A DNA stretch of 64,000 bases from Azospirillum lipoferum (GCF_024170005.1 NZ_JALJXJ010000016.1:62001-126000); one strand, 5' to 3'; numbered from the stretch's first letter, positions 33,768 through 43,798 are shown. Notes: a model not told the origin generated them from the letters alone. Numbers and translations are program-made.

Positions 33768-35450
33768 ATGGCGTCGTCAGGAGGGCATAGACCTAGGTCG
33801 AACGGCTGGAGAGCCGGATGGCCGGGTCGGGTCGTCCCGAACGCCGCTCCACAGTGTTTCGCGTACGGACCTCCGAATTTGCTTCGCAACACGCTCTGGA
33901 ATCTGCTTGGCGAGGGGCTGCCCATGGCGGCGGCCCTGCTGTCGATTCCGTGGCTCATCTCCGCCGTCGGGATGGAGCGCTTCGGCGCGCTGACCCTGAT
34001 CTGGGCGCTGCTCGGCTATCTGGGCGTGCTGGACCTCGGGCTGGGACGGTCGCTGGTGCAGGTCGTCGCCGACCGGATCGGCCATGCCGGCGGGGGGCAT
34101 GAGGCGGGGCAGGGTGCCGCCAACACGGCGGGGATCGCCGGGCCGGCCATCGCCCTGATGGGGGCCATCGGCGTCCTGACCGGCGGGGCGGTGGCGCTGG
34201 GCGCCGGGCTGCTGGCCGACCGCTTCCAGCTGGAGACCGGCACCTCGCCGGACGAGATCCGCACCAGCCTGCTGGTGGCGGCCGCCATCGTGCCGATCGC
34301 GCTGGTCTCCGCCGGCCTGCGCGGCGTGCTGGAGGCGCACCAGCGCTTCCGCCCGATCAGCCTGGTGCGGATGACGGTGGGGGTGCTGAACTATCTCAGC
34401 CCGCTCTTCGTCCTGCCCTTCAGCCAGAGCCTGGTGCCGGTGATCGCCGCCATCGCCGCCGGCCGCTTCATCGGGCTGGTCGGCTACGGCGTGCTGGCGG
34501 TGGGCCAGGTGCCGGATCTGCTGCGCCCCGGCCGCTGGGGCCGCCCGAGCTTGCGCGGGCTGTTCACCATGAGCGCCTGGATGATGCTGAACAATCTGGT
34601 CGGCCCGGCGATGCTCTATGCCGACCGCTTCATCCTGCTCAGCCTCGTTCCGGCGGCGATGGTCGCCTTCTACACCACTCCGTTCGAGCTGCTGTCGCGG
34701 CTGATGGTGATCCCCGGCGCGCTGTCGCTGGCGCTGTTCCCGCTGGCCTCCAGCCTGTTCCGGCGCGATCCCCCGGCGCTGGGCCGCATCCTGGACACCG
34801 GCGGCCATCTGACGCTGGCGGTGTTCCTGGCGATGCAGGCCGCCACCATCGTCGGCGGCGAGACGGCGCTGGAGCTGTGGCTGGGGCCGGCCTTTGCCGC
34901 CAACAGCGCGTCGGTGCTGTCGATCCTGATGCTGGGCGTCTTCTTCAACGCCACCGCCTATGTGCCCAACACCCTGATCCAGAGCGTCGGCCGCGTCGAC
35001 GTGACGGCGCGCCTGCAACTGGCCGAGCTGCCGGTCTATCTGGGCGTGCTGTGGCTGCTGGCCGAGCGCTATGGCGCCGTCGGTGCAGCGGCGGCCTGGA
35101 GCCTGCGCACGGCGGTCGATTGCGGGCTTCTGCTGGTTCTGCTGCCCCGCGTGGCGCCGGGAACCGGGACGGTGGCGCTGACCATCGGCCTGCGCGCGCT
35201 GCTGGCCGGGGTCGCCGGGCTGGCCGGCCTCTTGGTCGGCGGGCCGGTGGGGGCGGCGATCAGCCTGACCGGCCTGCTGGCGGTCGGGCTGGGGGTCGCC
35301 GGCCGGCTGCTGCGCACCCGGTCCTGGGAGAAGCTGGCCGCCCCGCTGCGCAAGAACCGGGCGGTGCCGCTGCCCACGCCGCTGCCGTCGCCGCGGATGA
35401 ACGGGATCAACGGGCAGGCCATCGACGGAGCGGCGGCGGACGGTCCGTAA
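33768..35450 (+). CDS. Wzx/MATE-type lipopolysaccharide or oligosaccharide flippase
   Basis: 560-residue polytopic protein with about 14 hydrophobic segments, resembling polysaccharide biosynthesis flippases of the MOP superfamily. LLRNTLWNLLGEGLPMAAALL near residue 38 and MERFGALTLIWALLGYLGVLDLGLGRSLVQ are the family N-terminal blocks. A long C-terminal polar tail follows the last span. The first 35 residues are basic and unlike the family, so a downstream start is possible. It lies 114 bp after pseC and would translocate a lipid-linked oligosaccharide for a Wzy- or OTase-type pathway, separate from the ABC exporter at 2.9 kb. Confidence 0.85.
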   Translation: MASSGGHRPRSNGWRAGWPGRVVPNAAPQCFAYGPPNLLRNTLWNLLGEGLPMAAALLSIPWLISAVGMERFGALTLIWALLGYLGVLDLGLGRSLVQVVADRIGHAGGGHEAGQGAANTAGIAGPAIALMGAIGVLTGGAVALGAGLLADRFQLETGTSPDEIRTSLLVAAAIVPIALVSAGLRGVLEAHQRFRPISLVRMTVGVLNYLSPLFVLPFSQSLVPVIAAIAAGRFIGLVGYGVLAVGQVPDLLRPGRWGRPSLRGLFTMSAWMMLNNLVGPAMLYADRFILLSLVPAAMVAFYTTPFELLSRLMVIPGALSLALFPLASSLFRRDPPALGRILDTGGHLTLAVFLAMQAATIVGGETALELWLGPAFAANSASVLSILMLGVFFNATAYVPNTLIQSVGRVDVTARLQLAELPVYLGVLWLLAERYGAVGAAAAWSLRTAVDCGLLLVLLPRVAPGTGTVALTIGLRALLAGVAGLAGLLVGGPVGAAISLTGLLAVGLGVAGRLLRTRSWEKLAAPLRKNRAVPLPTPLPSPRMNGINGQAIDGAAADGP

Positions 35451-35581
35451 CATCATCCGACAAGAGCGTGGCCGCGGTCCGGCCGCGCTCAACCGCTGCG
35501 GCGCGCAGGTGGTTCCTTTGCCGCCGAAAATGCGCTATGTGAGCGGAAACTCTGTGCAACGCTGGTTGGAGTTCGAAGGCC

Positions 35582-35878
35582 ATGGCCGAGGGTACTGTGG
35601 ACTATTACGCGATGGTCGAAGAGGCTTGGCAGCTCAGCGACACCGCGCGCGACTATGTGAAGAACGCCGGCCGCGAGGTGGACAACACCGAGCTGTGGGA
35701 AAAGGTGTTCGCCTCGTCGCCGCTGATCGACCTGGAGCGCACCCGCGCCGAAGGCGGCCAGCCGCTGCAGAAGATCTTCTTCAAGAATCCCTACGGCCTG
35801 CAGTACCGCGCCGACCACAAGGACTGGATCCCGTTCCGCCACGGCGCGCTCGACCCGGCCTACCTCCAGGTCATCTGA
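35582..35878 (+). CDS. Small acidic protein of unknown function
   Basis: 98 residues, no signal peptide or membrane segment. Aromatic-rich (VDYYAMVEEAWQLSDTARDYV, YGLQYRADHKDWIPFRHG), so probably folded. No family recognised. ATG 35582 lies 14 bp after a GTTGGAG run. It stands alone, 131 bp after the flippase, and its last codons lie within a 16-bp tandem duplication. Confidence 0.7.
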   Translation: MAEGTVDYYAMVEEAWQLSDTARDYVKNAGREVDNTELWEKVFASSPLIDLERTRAEGGQPLQKIFFKNPYGLQYRADHKDWIPFRHGALDPAYLQVI

Positions 35879-35936
35879 TCGGCAGGTCATCTGATCGGTT
35901 CAGCCGATCGGCCCGGACCCCGCCGGAACCGGCGGG
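35867..35936. repeat. 16-bp tandem duplication and two hairpins after the 98-residue gene
   Basis: CAGGTCATCTGATCGG occurs twice in tandem (35867-35882, 35883-35898) and the first copy contains the stop codon. The second copy forms part of GATCGG-TTCAG-CCGATC (35893-35909), followed by CCCGCCGG-AA-CCGGCGGG (35919-35936). Probably a transcription-end region for the small gene, though no T-run follows. Confidence 0.6.
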
Positions 35937-35971
35937 CGGTGCCGCATTGCGGCGGGGGTTAGGGGGCGTGC

Positions 35972-38389
35972 ATGGCGCGGCTGGTGGCGGGGCAGGGCTT
36001 CGCCCTCGATCTGGCCCCTGATTCAGGGGAGGCCCGGCTGGCGAACGGTTTCGTCGCCGACGCCTTCACCACCGTGCCGGATGCCTCCTTCATCGCCGCC
36101 GGAACCGGCAGCCAGACCGTTACCCGTTCGGTCTCCGGCCGGATCCATGCCGCTACGCTCGACTATGCCGCTGCCGGCAGCGGGACGATGGCGGCCGTCC
36201 GCTTCACCGGCCTGACCGACCGCGACCTGTCCGGCATCCTGCGCTACCGCATCGAGGGGCTGGATGTCGCCCTGACCGGCGGGACGCTCGACCGGCTCGG
36301 CGCCCGCATCTTCCAGCAGATCGACGCCTTCGTCGGGGCGGACGGCAACGACAGCGTCTATCTGGGGATCCCGGGCGGGCGCAGCTTCGACGGTGGCGCC
36401 GGCACCGACCGCGCCGTCTATACCTCCGACCCGCGCCGCTACGCCTTTCAGGGCGGCAGCTACCGGGCGGAGACGCCGGTGGTGGTGGCGCTGGACGGCC
36501 GGCGCTACGCCGCGGTGTCGAGCCGCGCCACGGATGTCCTGACGGATGTCGAACTGCTGACCATCGACGGCCGCACCGCCGCGCCGGCGGCCTTCGCCTT
36601 CGACGCGCGCAGCTATCTGGCGGCCAACCGCGATCTTGCCGCCGCCTTCGGCGACAACGTGATCGCCGCGGCGGCCCATTACGCCTGGAGCGGCCGGAAC
36701 GAGGGGCGCAGCCTGACCGGCTTCGACGCGCTGGGCTATCTGGGCGCCAATCCGGACGTGCTGGCGGCCGTCGGCGTCAATGCCGGGGCCGCCCTTCAGC
36801 ATTACCTGGCCTATGGCGTCCGCGAAGGCCGCACGGCCGGCTTCGACCCTTACGGCTATCTCGCCTCCAACCCGGACGTGCTGGCGGCCGTCGGCATCGA
36901 TCCGGCGGCGGCGGTGGTCCATTATGCCCGCTTCGGCCGGGGCGAGGGGCGCAGTGCTACCTTCGACGCCGCGGCCTATCTGGCGGCGAACACCGATGTG
37001 GCGGCGGCCACCGGCGGCGACGCCACATCGGCCAAGCTGCATTACCTCTCCTTCGGCCTGCGCGAGGGCCGGCCGCTGCGGGTGACGCCCAGCGGGTCCG
37101 TGACGGTCGCCGCACCTGCCTGGGTGGCGGATCTGCTGTTGCCGCAAGGGGCGCCAGTGGGTGTGTCTCTGGGAGCACCGTTGGTGGTGACCGGCACGAC
37201 CGGCAACGACACGCTGAGCGGCAGTGCCGCCTATGACGCCCTGGGCAACCCGATCACCGACGCGGTGGACGGGCTTTCCGGGATCGACAGCTTCGTGCTG
37301 ACCGGCGCGCTCGCCTCCTACGCCCTGTCCTTCGACGGCAGCGGCAATCTGGTGGTCAGCGGACCCGACGGCACCGATACGCTGACCAGCATCGAGCTGT
37401 TGCAGGCCACCGACGGGGTCTATCCGCTGGGGTCGCTGGTCAGCTTCTCCCAGCCGTCGCTGAGCGGGCTGACCGTCTCGGCCTCTGCCACCACCGGCAA
37501 CGACTATCTGGTGGGCGGGCTCCAGAACGACGCCATCGGCGGCGGCGGCGGGAACGACACCATTGCCGGGCTGACCGGCAACGACACGTTGTTCGGCAAT
37601 GCCGGCAACGACGTCCTGCTGGGCGGCGACGGTGCCGACCAGCTGGAGGGCGGGGCCGGCAGCGACCTGATGTTCGGCGGGGCGGGGGACGACCTGATGC
37701 GGGGCGACGTGATCGACGTCGTCGGCAACGACACCCTGCTGGGCGAGGACGGCAACGACTGGCTCGACGCCGGGGCCGGCAACGACTGGCTGGACGGTGG
37801 GCTCGGCAACGACACGCTCTATGGCGGGCTGGGCGGCGACGTGCTGCGCGGCGGCGGCGGCGACGACGTGATGTTCGGCGACGTCTATTCCGACCGCAGC
37901 CACGAGATCTCCGTCAATCCCAGCGACACCGTCACCGGCTATGAGGACGTGCTGCTGGGCGGGTCCGGCAACGACACGCTGATCGGCGGCTATGCCGCCG
38001 ACCTGCTGGACGGCGGTGCCGGGGCGGACGTCTTCTCCATCCGCAACCTGAATGAATCCACCCTGGCCGCTCCCGACGTCATCATCAATTTCAACGGCGC
38101 CGTCGTGGCGGCGGAGGCGCTGAAGGGGCTGGCGAGCTATGCCACCGCCGGTGCCGAGGGCGACCGCATCGACCTGTCGGAGATCGACGCCATCACCGGC
38201 AATACCGGGAACGATGCCTTCACCTTCATCGGCACCGCCGGCTTCAGTGCTGCCGGGCAGCTGCGCTATCAGGCTTCCGGTGCCGTGACGCTGATCGAGG
38301 GCGACGTGAACGGCGACCGGACGGCCGATTTCCGCATCCAGGTCAACATCGCCAACTACAGCTTCTCCGCCTTCGATTTCGTGCTGTAG
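35972..38389 (+). CDS. RTX-type secreted protein with four 40-residue modules
   Basis: 805 residues, no N-terminal signal peptide. An N-terminal domain with a beta-rich, metalloprotease-free sequence precedes four copies of the 40-residue YLAANxD...HY...EGR module (about 210-370, nt 36599-37081). RTX nonapeptides GGxGNDxLxGG follow at about 515-640 with at least nine calcium-binding repeats. The C-terminus (ADFRIQV ... FSAFDFVL) has the aliphatic ending typical of type I secretion substrates. ATG 35972 follows AGGGGG. Likely exported by one of the two type I systems here. The upstream gene at 35582 is separate. Confidence 0.85.
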   Translation: MARLVAGQGFALDLAPDSGEARLANGFVADAFTTVPDASFIAAGTGSQTVTRSVSGRIHAATLDYAAAGSGTMAAVRFTGLTDRDLSGILRYRIEGLDVALTGGTLDRLGARIFQQIDAFVGADGNDSVYLGIPGGRSFDGGAGTDRAVYTSDPRRYAFQGGSYRAETPVVVALDGRRYAAVSSRATDVLTDVELLTIDGRTAAPAAFAFDARSYLAANRDLAAAFGDNVIAAAAHYAWSGRNEGRSLTGFDALGYLGANPDVLAAVGVNAGAALQHYLAYGVREGRTAGFDPYGYLASNPDVLAAVGIDPAAAVVHYARFGRGEGRSATFDAAAYLAANTDVAAATGGDATSAKLHYLSFGLREGRPLRVTPSGSVTVAAPAWVADLLLPQGAPVGVSLGAPLVVTGTTGNDTLSGSAAYDALGNPITDAVDGLSGIDSFVLTGALASYALSFDGSGNLVVSGPDGTDTLTSIELLQATDGVYPLGSLVSFSQPSLSGLTVSASATTGNDYLVGGLQNDAIGGGGGNDTIAGLTGNDTLFGNAGNDVLLGGDGADQLEGGAGSDLMFGGAGDDLMRGDVIDVVGNDTLLGEDGNDWLDAGAGNDWLDGGLGNDTLYGGLGGDVLRGGGGDDVMFGDVYSDRSHEISVNPSDTVTGYEDVLLGGSGNDTLIGGYAADLLDGGAGADVFSIRNLNESTLAAPDVIINFNGAVVAAEALKGLASYATAGAEGDRIDLSEIDAITGNTGNDAFTFIGTAGFSAAGQLRYQASGAVTLIEGDVNGDRTADFRIQVNIANYSFSAFDFVL

Positions 38390-38396
38390 GCAAGTG

Positions 38397-38987
38397 ATGT
38401 TCACCCTTATCAGGACCGAACGGTTCGAACAGGACATCAAGAAGAGCCGCTTCCTGGCCCAGGCCGCCCCGGCCGACAGCGAGGAGGAGGCGCGCCGCTT
38501 CATCGCCGCGTCCAGCCTGCCGGATGCCGGCCACAATTGCTGGGCCCTGCGGGTCGGCGACGTCTATCGCTTCAGCGACGATGGCGAGCCGGGCGGAACC
38601 GCCGGGCGCCCGATCCTCCAGGCTATCGAGGGCCAGGAGATGGACCGGGTGGCGGTGGTGGTCAGCCGCTGGTTCGGCGGCATCCTGCTGGGGGCGGGCG
38701 GGCTGGTGCGCGCCTATGGCGGCACGGCGGCGGGCTGCCTGAAGGCGGCGGCGCGCGAGCCCATCGTCGCCTACGCCACCCTGTCCGTCGCCTGCGGCTT
38801 CGCCGAGGAGGCGCGCATCCGCTCCAGCCTCGGCGGCTTCCCCGGCACGCGGGTGGAGACGACGGGCTTCACCGCCGACGGTGTCCAGCTCCAGGTCACG
38901 CTTCCCCGCGACCAGACGGACGCGTTCACTCGGCTGGTCACCGACATCTCCCGCGGTCAGGCGGTGGTGGAACGTGCCGAGGAATAA
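38397..38987 (+). CDS. YigZ/IMPACT family protein (UPF0029)
   Basis: 196 residues. N-terminal IMPACT domain: KKSRFLAQAAPADSEEEARRFI, NCWALRVG, FSDDGEPGGTAGRPILQAI and VVVSRWFGGILLGAGGLVRAYGGTA are the diagnostic blocks. A short C-terminal DUF1949-like region follows. A housekeeping-type cytosolic protein, thought to act in translation or proline-peptide metabolism in other bacteria. It starts 7 bases after the RTX gene; ATG 38397 is preferred to the GTG before it. Confidence 0.93.
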   Translation: MFTLIRTERFEQDIKKSRFLAQAAPADSEEEARRFIAASSLPDAGHNCWALRVGDVYRFSDDGEPGGTAGRPILQAIEGQEMDRVAVVVSRWFGGILLGAGGLVRAYGGTAAGCLKAAAREPIVAYATLSVACGFAEEARIRSSLGGFPGTRVETTGFTADGVQLQVTLPRDQTDAFTRLVTDISRGQAVVERAEE

Positions 38988-39389
38988 GCGGGAGCGTGGC
39001 TGTTTTCCATAAGCACCCTTATGTGCCGATTTGATGCCATGAAATCATGGTTATAAATAATGATTTTATGGCTTTTGCTCATGGCTGAGGTGTGGCTTGA
39101 CCACCCCTTTTTCGTGCGCACAAAAGGTCTGTTTCCCGCAAAGAGGAAATTTTGATCAATCACGGTCGGGCTTCGGCTTGAGCTGAAGTCACCGCCTGAA
39201 ATCGCAGTCTCCTTCTTACGATTTCCTTCAAGTGATCGCCCTTTCTTGCCGGCGATACCCCGACTTATCGAGTTGTGGGGGCGCAGTTCTTCCTCACATT
39301 TGGGAGAACAGGGCCGTTCGGCCTGAAAGAATACTGCCGCCAAAGAATACTGCCGCCAGTGTTCTTGCGGCCATGAAGGAGGACCATCC
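38988..39389. other. AT-rich region before the adhesin gene
   Basis: About 400 bp, distinctly richer in A+T than the rest. It contains the hairpin at 39037-39071, a tandem 16-bp duplication AAAGAATACTGCCGCC (39326-39341 and 39342-39357) close to the adhesin ribosome site, and several promoter-like AT words. A promoter for the 1462-residue adhesin is expected here. Open frames on the minus strand are shadows. Confidence 0.5.
39037..39071 (+). terminator. Hairpin with T-rich tail after the YigZ-family gene
   Basis: CCATGAAATCAT-(11)-ATGATTTTATGG, 12-bp arms with one G-T pair, followed by CTTTTGCTC. A likely terminator of the unit ending at 38987, although an AT-rich regulatory palindrome is also possible. 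Confidence 0.5.
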
Positions 39390-42300
39390 GTGCGCGACGT
39401 ACTGATTGCGGACGCCAGCCTCGACGACCTCGACCTGCTGCTCGACCGTTGCCGGCCCGATGTCCGGATCGTCCGGATCGCGGCCGATGGGGACGGCGGG
39501 AAGGCTCTCGCCACCGCCTTGGCCGACGCGCTCGCCGCCCGTCCCGCCGCCATCCATCTGCTGGCCCATGGCGAGCCGGGCGCGGTCCGGCTGGGGGCCC
39601 GCCGGCTCGACATCGCGGCGCTGTCCGGCCGTGAGGCGGATGGGCGAACTTGGCCGCAGGCCCCGGATACCGAGATCCTGATCCATGCCTGCGACACCGG
39701 CGCCGATGGCGGGCGCTTCGCCCGGGCGCTCGCCCAGGCGACCGGCGCCCGCGTCGCCGCCGCCAGCCATCCGGTCGGCCATCCGTCGCTTGGCGCCTCC
39801 TGGGACCTCGACGTGACCACCGGGCCGATTGCTGCCGCCCTGCCCGTCTCCGACACCGGCGACTGGGTCCGTCGGCTGGCCTACACCGGCACGCCGAGCG
39901 ACGGCGACGACACGCTGGTCGGCGACGACGGCGGCAACACCATCAATGGCGGGGCCGGCAATGACAGCATCGTCGGCGGCACCGGCAACGACAGCCTGAT
40001 CGGCGGGATCGGTGACGACACGCTGGTCGGCGGCGGCAACAGCGGCCAGTCGGCCGGCGACACGCTGAACGGCGGGCTGGGCGGCGACCATTATGTCGGC
40101 GGCAACGGCTTCACCATCGTCACCTACGAGAACGCCACCAGCGGCATCACGCTGGATCTGACCAACGGCGCCAACAACACCGGCGAGGCGGCCGGCGACA
40201 CCTTCGTCGACATCCAGCGCTGGGTCGGAACGGAGCATGACGACGTCATGACCGCCGGCGACACTGCCGTCTGGTTCTGGGGCCATGGCGGCGCCGATCT
40301 GGAGCATGGCGGGGCCGGCGACGACACGCTGGAGGCCGGCGACGGCAACGACACCGTCTTCGGCGGTGGCGGCGCCGACCTGATCTATGGCCGCGCCGAC
40401 AATGACGAACTGCACGGGCAGACCGGCAACGACACGGTGGCCGGCGGCGGCGGTGCCGACCTGATCTATGGCGACGCCGGCAACGACCTGCTGAAGGGCG
40501 ACTGGGAACGCGACACCATCCATGGCGGTGATGGCGACGACACCATCCTGGCCGGCATCGTCAGCGCCGGCAGCTATGGCCAGGATCAGGCCGACCAGAT
40601 CTTCGGCGAGGTGGGGAACGACCGCTACATCGTGGTCAGCCAGTATGACGCCGGCACCGTCAGCTTCGACGGCGGCGAGGGCACCGACACGCTGGAGATC
40701 CACTCCGACGACCTGAGCAGCTACAACGGCTACGACCTGGAATACTACACCGCCGTCGCCTCCCCCGCGATCGACCTGACGGGGATGACGCTGACCGGGG
40801 TGGAGCGGCTGGAGCTGACCGGCAGCAAGGCGCATGACGTCACGCTGACCGGCGCGCAGGCGGCCGGCTTCGAGGTTGTCGCCGGCAGTACGGCCTCCGA
40901 CACCCTGCGCATTTCCGGCAGCGCCGACCTGTCGGCGGTGGCGATGTCTGGCATCGAGGCGATCGAGGTCACCGGCAGCGGCTCCACCCTGACGCTCGCC
41001 GCCTCGCAGCTGGCCGGGCTGGCCCTGACTAGCACCGGCACCGGCACCGGCACCGGCAATGCGCTCGCGGTGACGGCGTCCGGGACCGGAGCGGCCGTGG
41101 ACCTGTCCGGCGCCACCGGCTTTGGCCGGGTTGCCCTGACCGGCACCGCCGGGGCCGATGACCTGACCGTCGGGGCCGGGGCGACCGTCACCGGCAATGG
41201 CGGCGACGACGTCATCCGCATCGCCGCCGGGACCACCGGCACGGTCACCATCGTCGACGCGGCCGTCGGCGACCGGCTGGTGATGGCGGGTGCCGATCTG
41301 ACCGCCATGCAGGTCGAGACGGGTGCCGCCTCCACCATCCTGCGGGTCGGCAGCGATCTGGCGGTGACGCTGACCGGCAGCTTCGCGGCCAGCCAGTTCC
41401 AGGTCGGCAGCGGCGGCAGCGTCACCATTGTTCAGGCCAACAACGCCCCGGTGGCGGAGGCCGGCAAGACGGTGATGGCCCAGGCCGGCGCCCCGGTGGC
41501 GCTGGGTATCGCCGCCCCGACCGACGCCGACGGCGATGCCCTGACCGTGACGGTCACCGGCCTGCCCGCCGGCGGCACCATCCGGCTGGCCGACGGCACT
41601 GCGGTGACCGCCAACCAGAGCCTGACGCTTGCCCAGCTGTCGGCCCTGACCTTCACCGCCACGGCCGGCACGGCCGGCGACGCCGGCTCCTTCGCCTACA
41701 GCGTCGCCGACGGTCGCGGCGGTACCGCCGGCCAGACCGTGGCGCTGACGGTGAACGCCGCCCCGGTGGCGGAGGCCGACAAGACGGTGACGGCCCAGGT
41801 CGGCGGCACGGCTGCGCTGGGCATCGCCGTTCCGACCGATGCCAACGGCGACTCGCTGAGCGTGACGGTCACCGGCCTGCCGGTTGGCGGCACCATCCAG
41901 CTGGCCGACGGCACGGCGGTGACCGCCAACCAGAGCCTGACCACCGCCCAGCTTGCCGCCCTGACCTTCACCGCCGGCGCGGGCATCGTCGGCAATGCCG
42001 GGTCCTTCGCCTACAGCGTCTCCGACGGCCATGGCGGCAGCGCCGGCCAGACCGTGGCGCTGACCGTGAACGCCGCTCCGGTGACGGAAACCGACAAGAC
42101 GGTGACGGCACGGCAGGACGCGGGTGCGGTGGCGCTGGGCATCGCCGCCCCGACCGATGCCAACGGCGACGCGCTGAGCGTGACGGTGACCGGCTTGCCG
42201 ACCGGCGGCACGGTGACCTTCGCCGACGGCACCGCGGTGACGGCGGACCAGAGCCTGACGCTTGCCCAGCTGTCTGCCCTGGTCTTCACCCCGGCGTCCG

Positions 42301-43778
42301 GCACGGTCGGCACTGCCGGGTCCTTCGCCTACCGGGTGGAGGATGGCCATGGCGGTGTCGATACCCAGACCGTCGCCCTGACGGTGGAAGCGGCGCCGGT
42401 CGTCTCGCCTCCCCCTCCTCCGCCCCCTCCTCCCCCGCCGCCCGTCACCTCCTCGCCCGATCCGGTCGTGACTCCGGTGGTGGAGCCGGCCGTCAACCAT
42501 GCCCCGACGGTCCAGGCCGACAAGACGGTGAGCGTGCAGGACCGGACGGCGGTGTCGCTCGGCCTCGCGGCTCCCACCGATGCCGACGGCGACGCGTTGA
42601 GCGTGACGGTGACCGGCCTGCCCGGCGGCGGCTCCATCCGGCTGGCCGACGGCAGCGCCGTGGCGGTGAACCAGACTTTGACGGCAGCCGACCTGCCGGG
42701 ACTGACCTTCCTGGCCGCCACCGGTGCTGCGGGCGATGCCGGGTCCTTCGCCTACAAGGTCGATGACGGCCATGGCGGCGTGGCGGCGCAGACCGTCGCT
42801 TTGCAGGTGGTGCCGTCGGCCGATCCCGCCTCCACCCCCCAGACGCCGCCAGCCGGCGGGCTGCCGGCCGGCTTCAGCGCGCTCGCCTACATCGCCTCCT
42901 ACCCGGACCTGATCGCCGCCTTCGGCACCAACACCGCCGCCGCGACCCAGCATTACCTCCAGGTCGGACAGGCGGAAGGGCGGACGGTGACCTTCGATCC
43001 GCTGGCCTACACCGCCTCCTACCCCGAGCTGATCGCCGCCTTCGGCACCGATACCGACGCCGCGAGCCGGCATTTCATCGAGCATGGCTATGCCGAGGGG
43101 CGGCACCCCAACTTCAGCGGGCTGTCCTACATCGCCTCCTACCCGGACCTGTCGGCGGCCTTCGGCACCAACGCCGACGCCGGCATCCGGCATTACATCA
43201 CGAGCGGTTATGCCGAGGGGCGGAGCGCCAGCTTCGACGGCTACAACTATCTGGCGGCCAACCGTGATCTGGCGGTCGCCTTCGGCACCAACGCGGATGC
43301 CGCCGCCCGCCACTACATCGAGCATGGCCGGGCCGAGGGCCGGGCGGCCCAGGGCTTCGACGCGCTGCGCTACATCGCCAGCAACCCGGACCTGATCCAG
43401 GCCTTCGGTCCCGACGTCCAGGCGGCGGAAATCCACTATGTCCAGAACGGCTATGCCGAGAACCGGTCGCTGACCGCCTTCGACCCGGCGGCCTATCTGG
43501 CGAGCCATCCGGAGATCGCCACGGAGTTCGGCACCAGCGACGCCGCGGTCGAGCTGGCCTACATCAAGCGCAGCACCTCCACCGCGGCGGAGGCCGTGGC
43601 GTCCGCCAATGGCGAAGCCCCCATCGCAGTCGCCATGCTGGCGGCGGGAATGACCGGGTCGCAGGCGCAGGGGATCGACGGCGGCTTCCACGACGCCTCG
43701 TCGGGCACGACGTCCGGCCTGCTGGCGGCGGGCGACGGCGGGCTGTCCACCCGGCAGCGGACGGAGCTTCCGGCCTGA
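39390..43778 (+). CDS. Large DUF4347/RTX/cadherin-like adhesin with 40-residue modules
   Basis: 1462 residues. An N-terminal DUF4347 domain (about 1-165; MRDVLIADASLDDLDLLL, IHLLAHGEPGAVRLG, LIHACDTGADGG) is followed by RTX repeats (170-380), a beta-rich segment, three cadherin-like repeats of about 105 residues (683-1000), a polyproline linker (about 1005-1018), a fourth cadherin-like repeat (1036-1140) and six 40-residue modules (1162-1395, the last degenerate). GTG 39390 follows AAGGAGG at an ideal distance. An in-frame ACCGGC microsatellite near 41033-41060 codes for Thr-Gly repeats. No signal peptide, so type I secretion is likely. A terminator follows closely. Predicted surface or matrix adhesin. 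Confidence 0.88.
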   Translation: MRDVLIADASLDDLDLLLDRCRPDVRIVRIAADGDGGKALATALADALAARPAAIHLLAHGEPGAVRLGARRLDIAALSGREADGRTWPQAPDTEILIHACDTGADGGRFARALAQATGARVAAASHPVGHPSLGASWDLDVTTGPIAAALPVSDTGDWVRRLAYTGTPSDGDDTLVGDDGGNTINGGAGNDSIVGGTGNDSLIGGIGDDTLVGGGNSGQSAGDTLNGGLGGDHYVGGNGFTIVTYENATSGITLDLTNGANNTGEAAGDTFVDIQRWVGTEHDDVMTAGDTAVWFWGHGGADLEHGGAGDDTLEAGDGNDTVFGGGGADLIYGRADNDELHGQTGNDTVAGGGGADLIYGDAGNDLLKGDWERDTIHGGDGDDTILAGIVSAGSYGQDQADQIFGEVGNDRYIVVSQYDAGTVSFDGGEGTDTLEIHSDDLSSYNGYDLEYYTAVASPAIDLTGMTLTGVERLELTGSKAHDVTLTGAQAAGFEVVAGSTASDTLRISGSADLSAVAMSGIEAIEVTGSGSTLTLAASQLAGLALTSTGTGTGTGNALAVTASGTGAAVDLSGATGFGRVALTGTAGADDLTVGAGATVTGNGGDDVIRIAAGTTGTVTIVDAAVGDRLVMAGADLTAMQVETGAASTILRVGSDLAVTLTGSFAASQFQVGSGGSVTIVQANNAPVAEAGKTVMAQAGAPVALGIAAPTDADGDALTVTVTGLPAGGTIRLADGTAVTANQSLTLAQLSALTFTATAGTAGDAGSFAYSVADGRGGTAGQTVALTVNAAPVAEADKTVTAQVGGTAALGIAVPTDANGDSLSVTVTGLPVGGTIQLADGTAVTANQSLTTAQLAALTFTAGAGIVGNAGSFAYSVSDGHGGSAGQTVALTVNAAPVTETDKTVTARQDAGAVALGIAAPTDANGDALSVTVTGLPTGGTVTFADGTAVTADQSLTLAQLSALVFTPASGTVGTAGSFAYRVEDGHGGVDTQTVALTVEAAPVVSPPPPPPPPPPPPVTSSPDPVVTPVVEPAVNHAPTVQADKTVSVQDRTAVSLGLAAPTDADGDALSVTVTGLPGGGSIRLADGSAVAVNQTLTAADLPGLTFLAATGAAGDAGSFAYKVDDGHGGVAAQTVALQVVPSADPASTPQTPPAGGLPAGFSALAYIASYPDLIAAFGTNTAAATQHYLQVGQAEGRTVTFDPLAYTASYPELIAAFGTDTDAASRHFIEHGYAEGRHPNFSGLSYIASYPDLSAAFGTNADAGIRHYITSGYAEGRSASFDGYNYLAANRDLAVAFGTNADAAARHYIEHGRAEGRAAQGFDALRYIASNPDLIQAFGPDVQAAEIHYVQNGYAENRSLTAFDPAAYLASHPEIATEFGTSDAAVELAYIKRSTSTAAEAVASANGEAPIAVAMLAAGMTGSQAQGIDGGFHDASSGTTSGLLAAGDGGLSTRQRTELPA

Positions 43779-43798
43779 GGTTCGGGCGGATGATGTGA

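Noticed and set aside
39294..43691. A 1465-codon open frame on the minus strand
   Set aside because: Complement of the repetitive adhesin gene; its apparent repeats are the mirror of the RTX and cadherin-like repeats.
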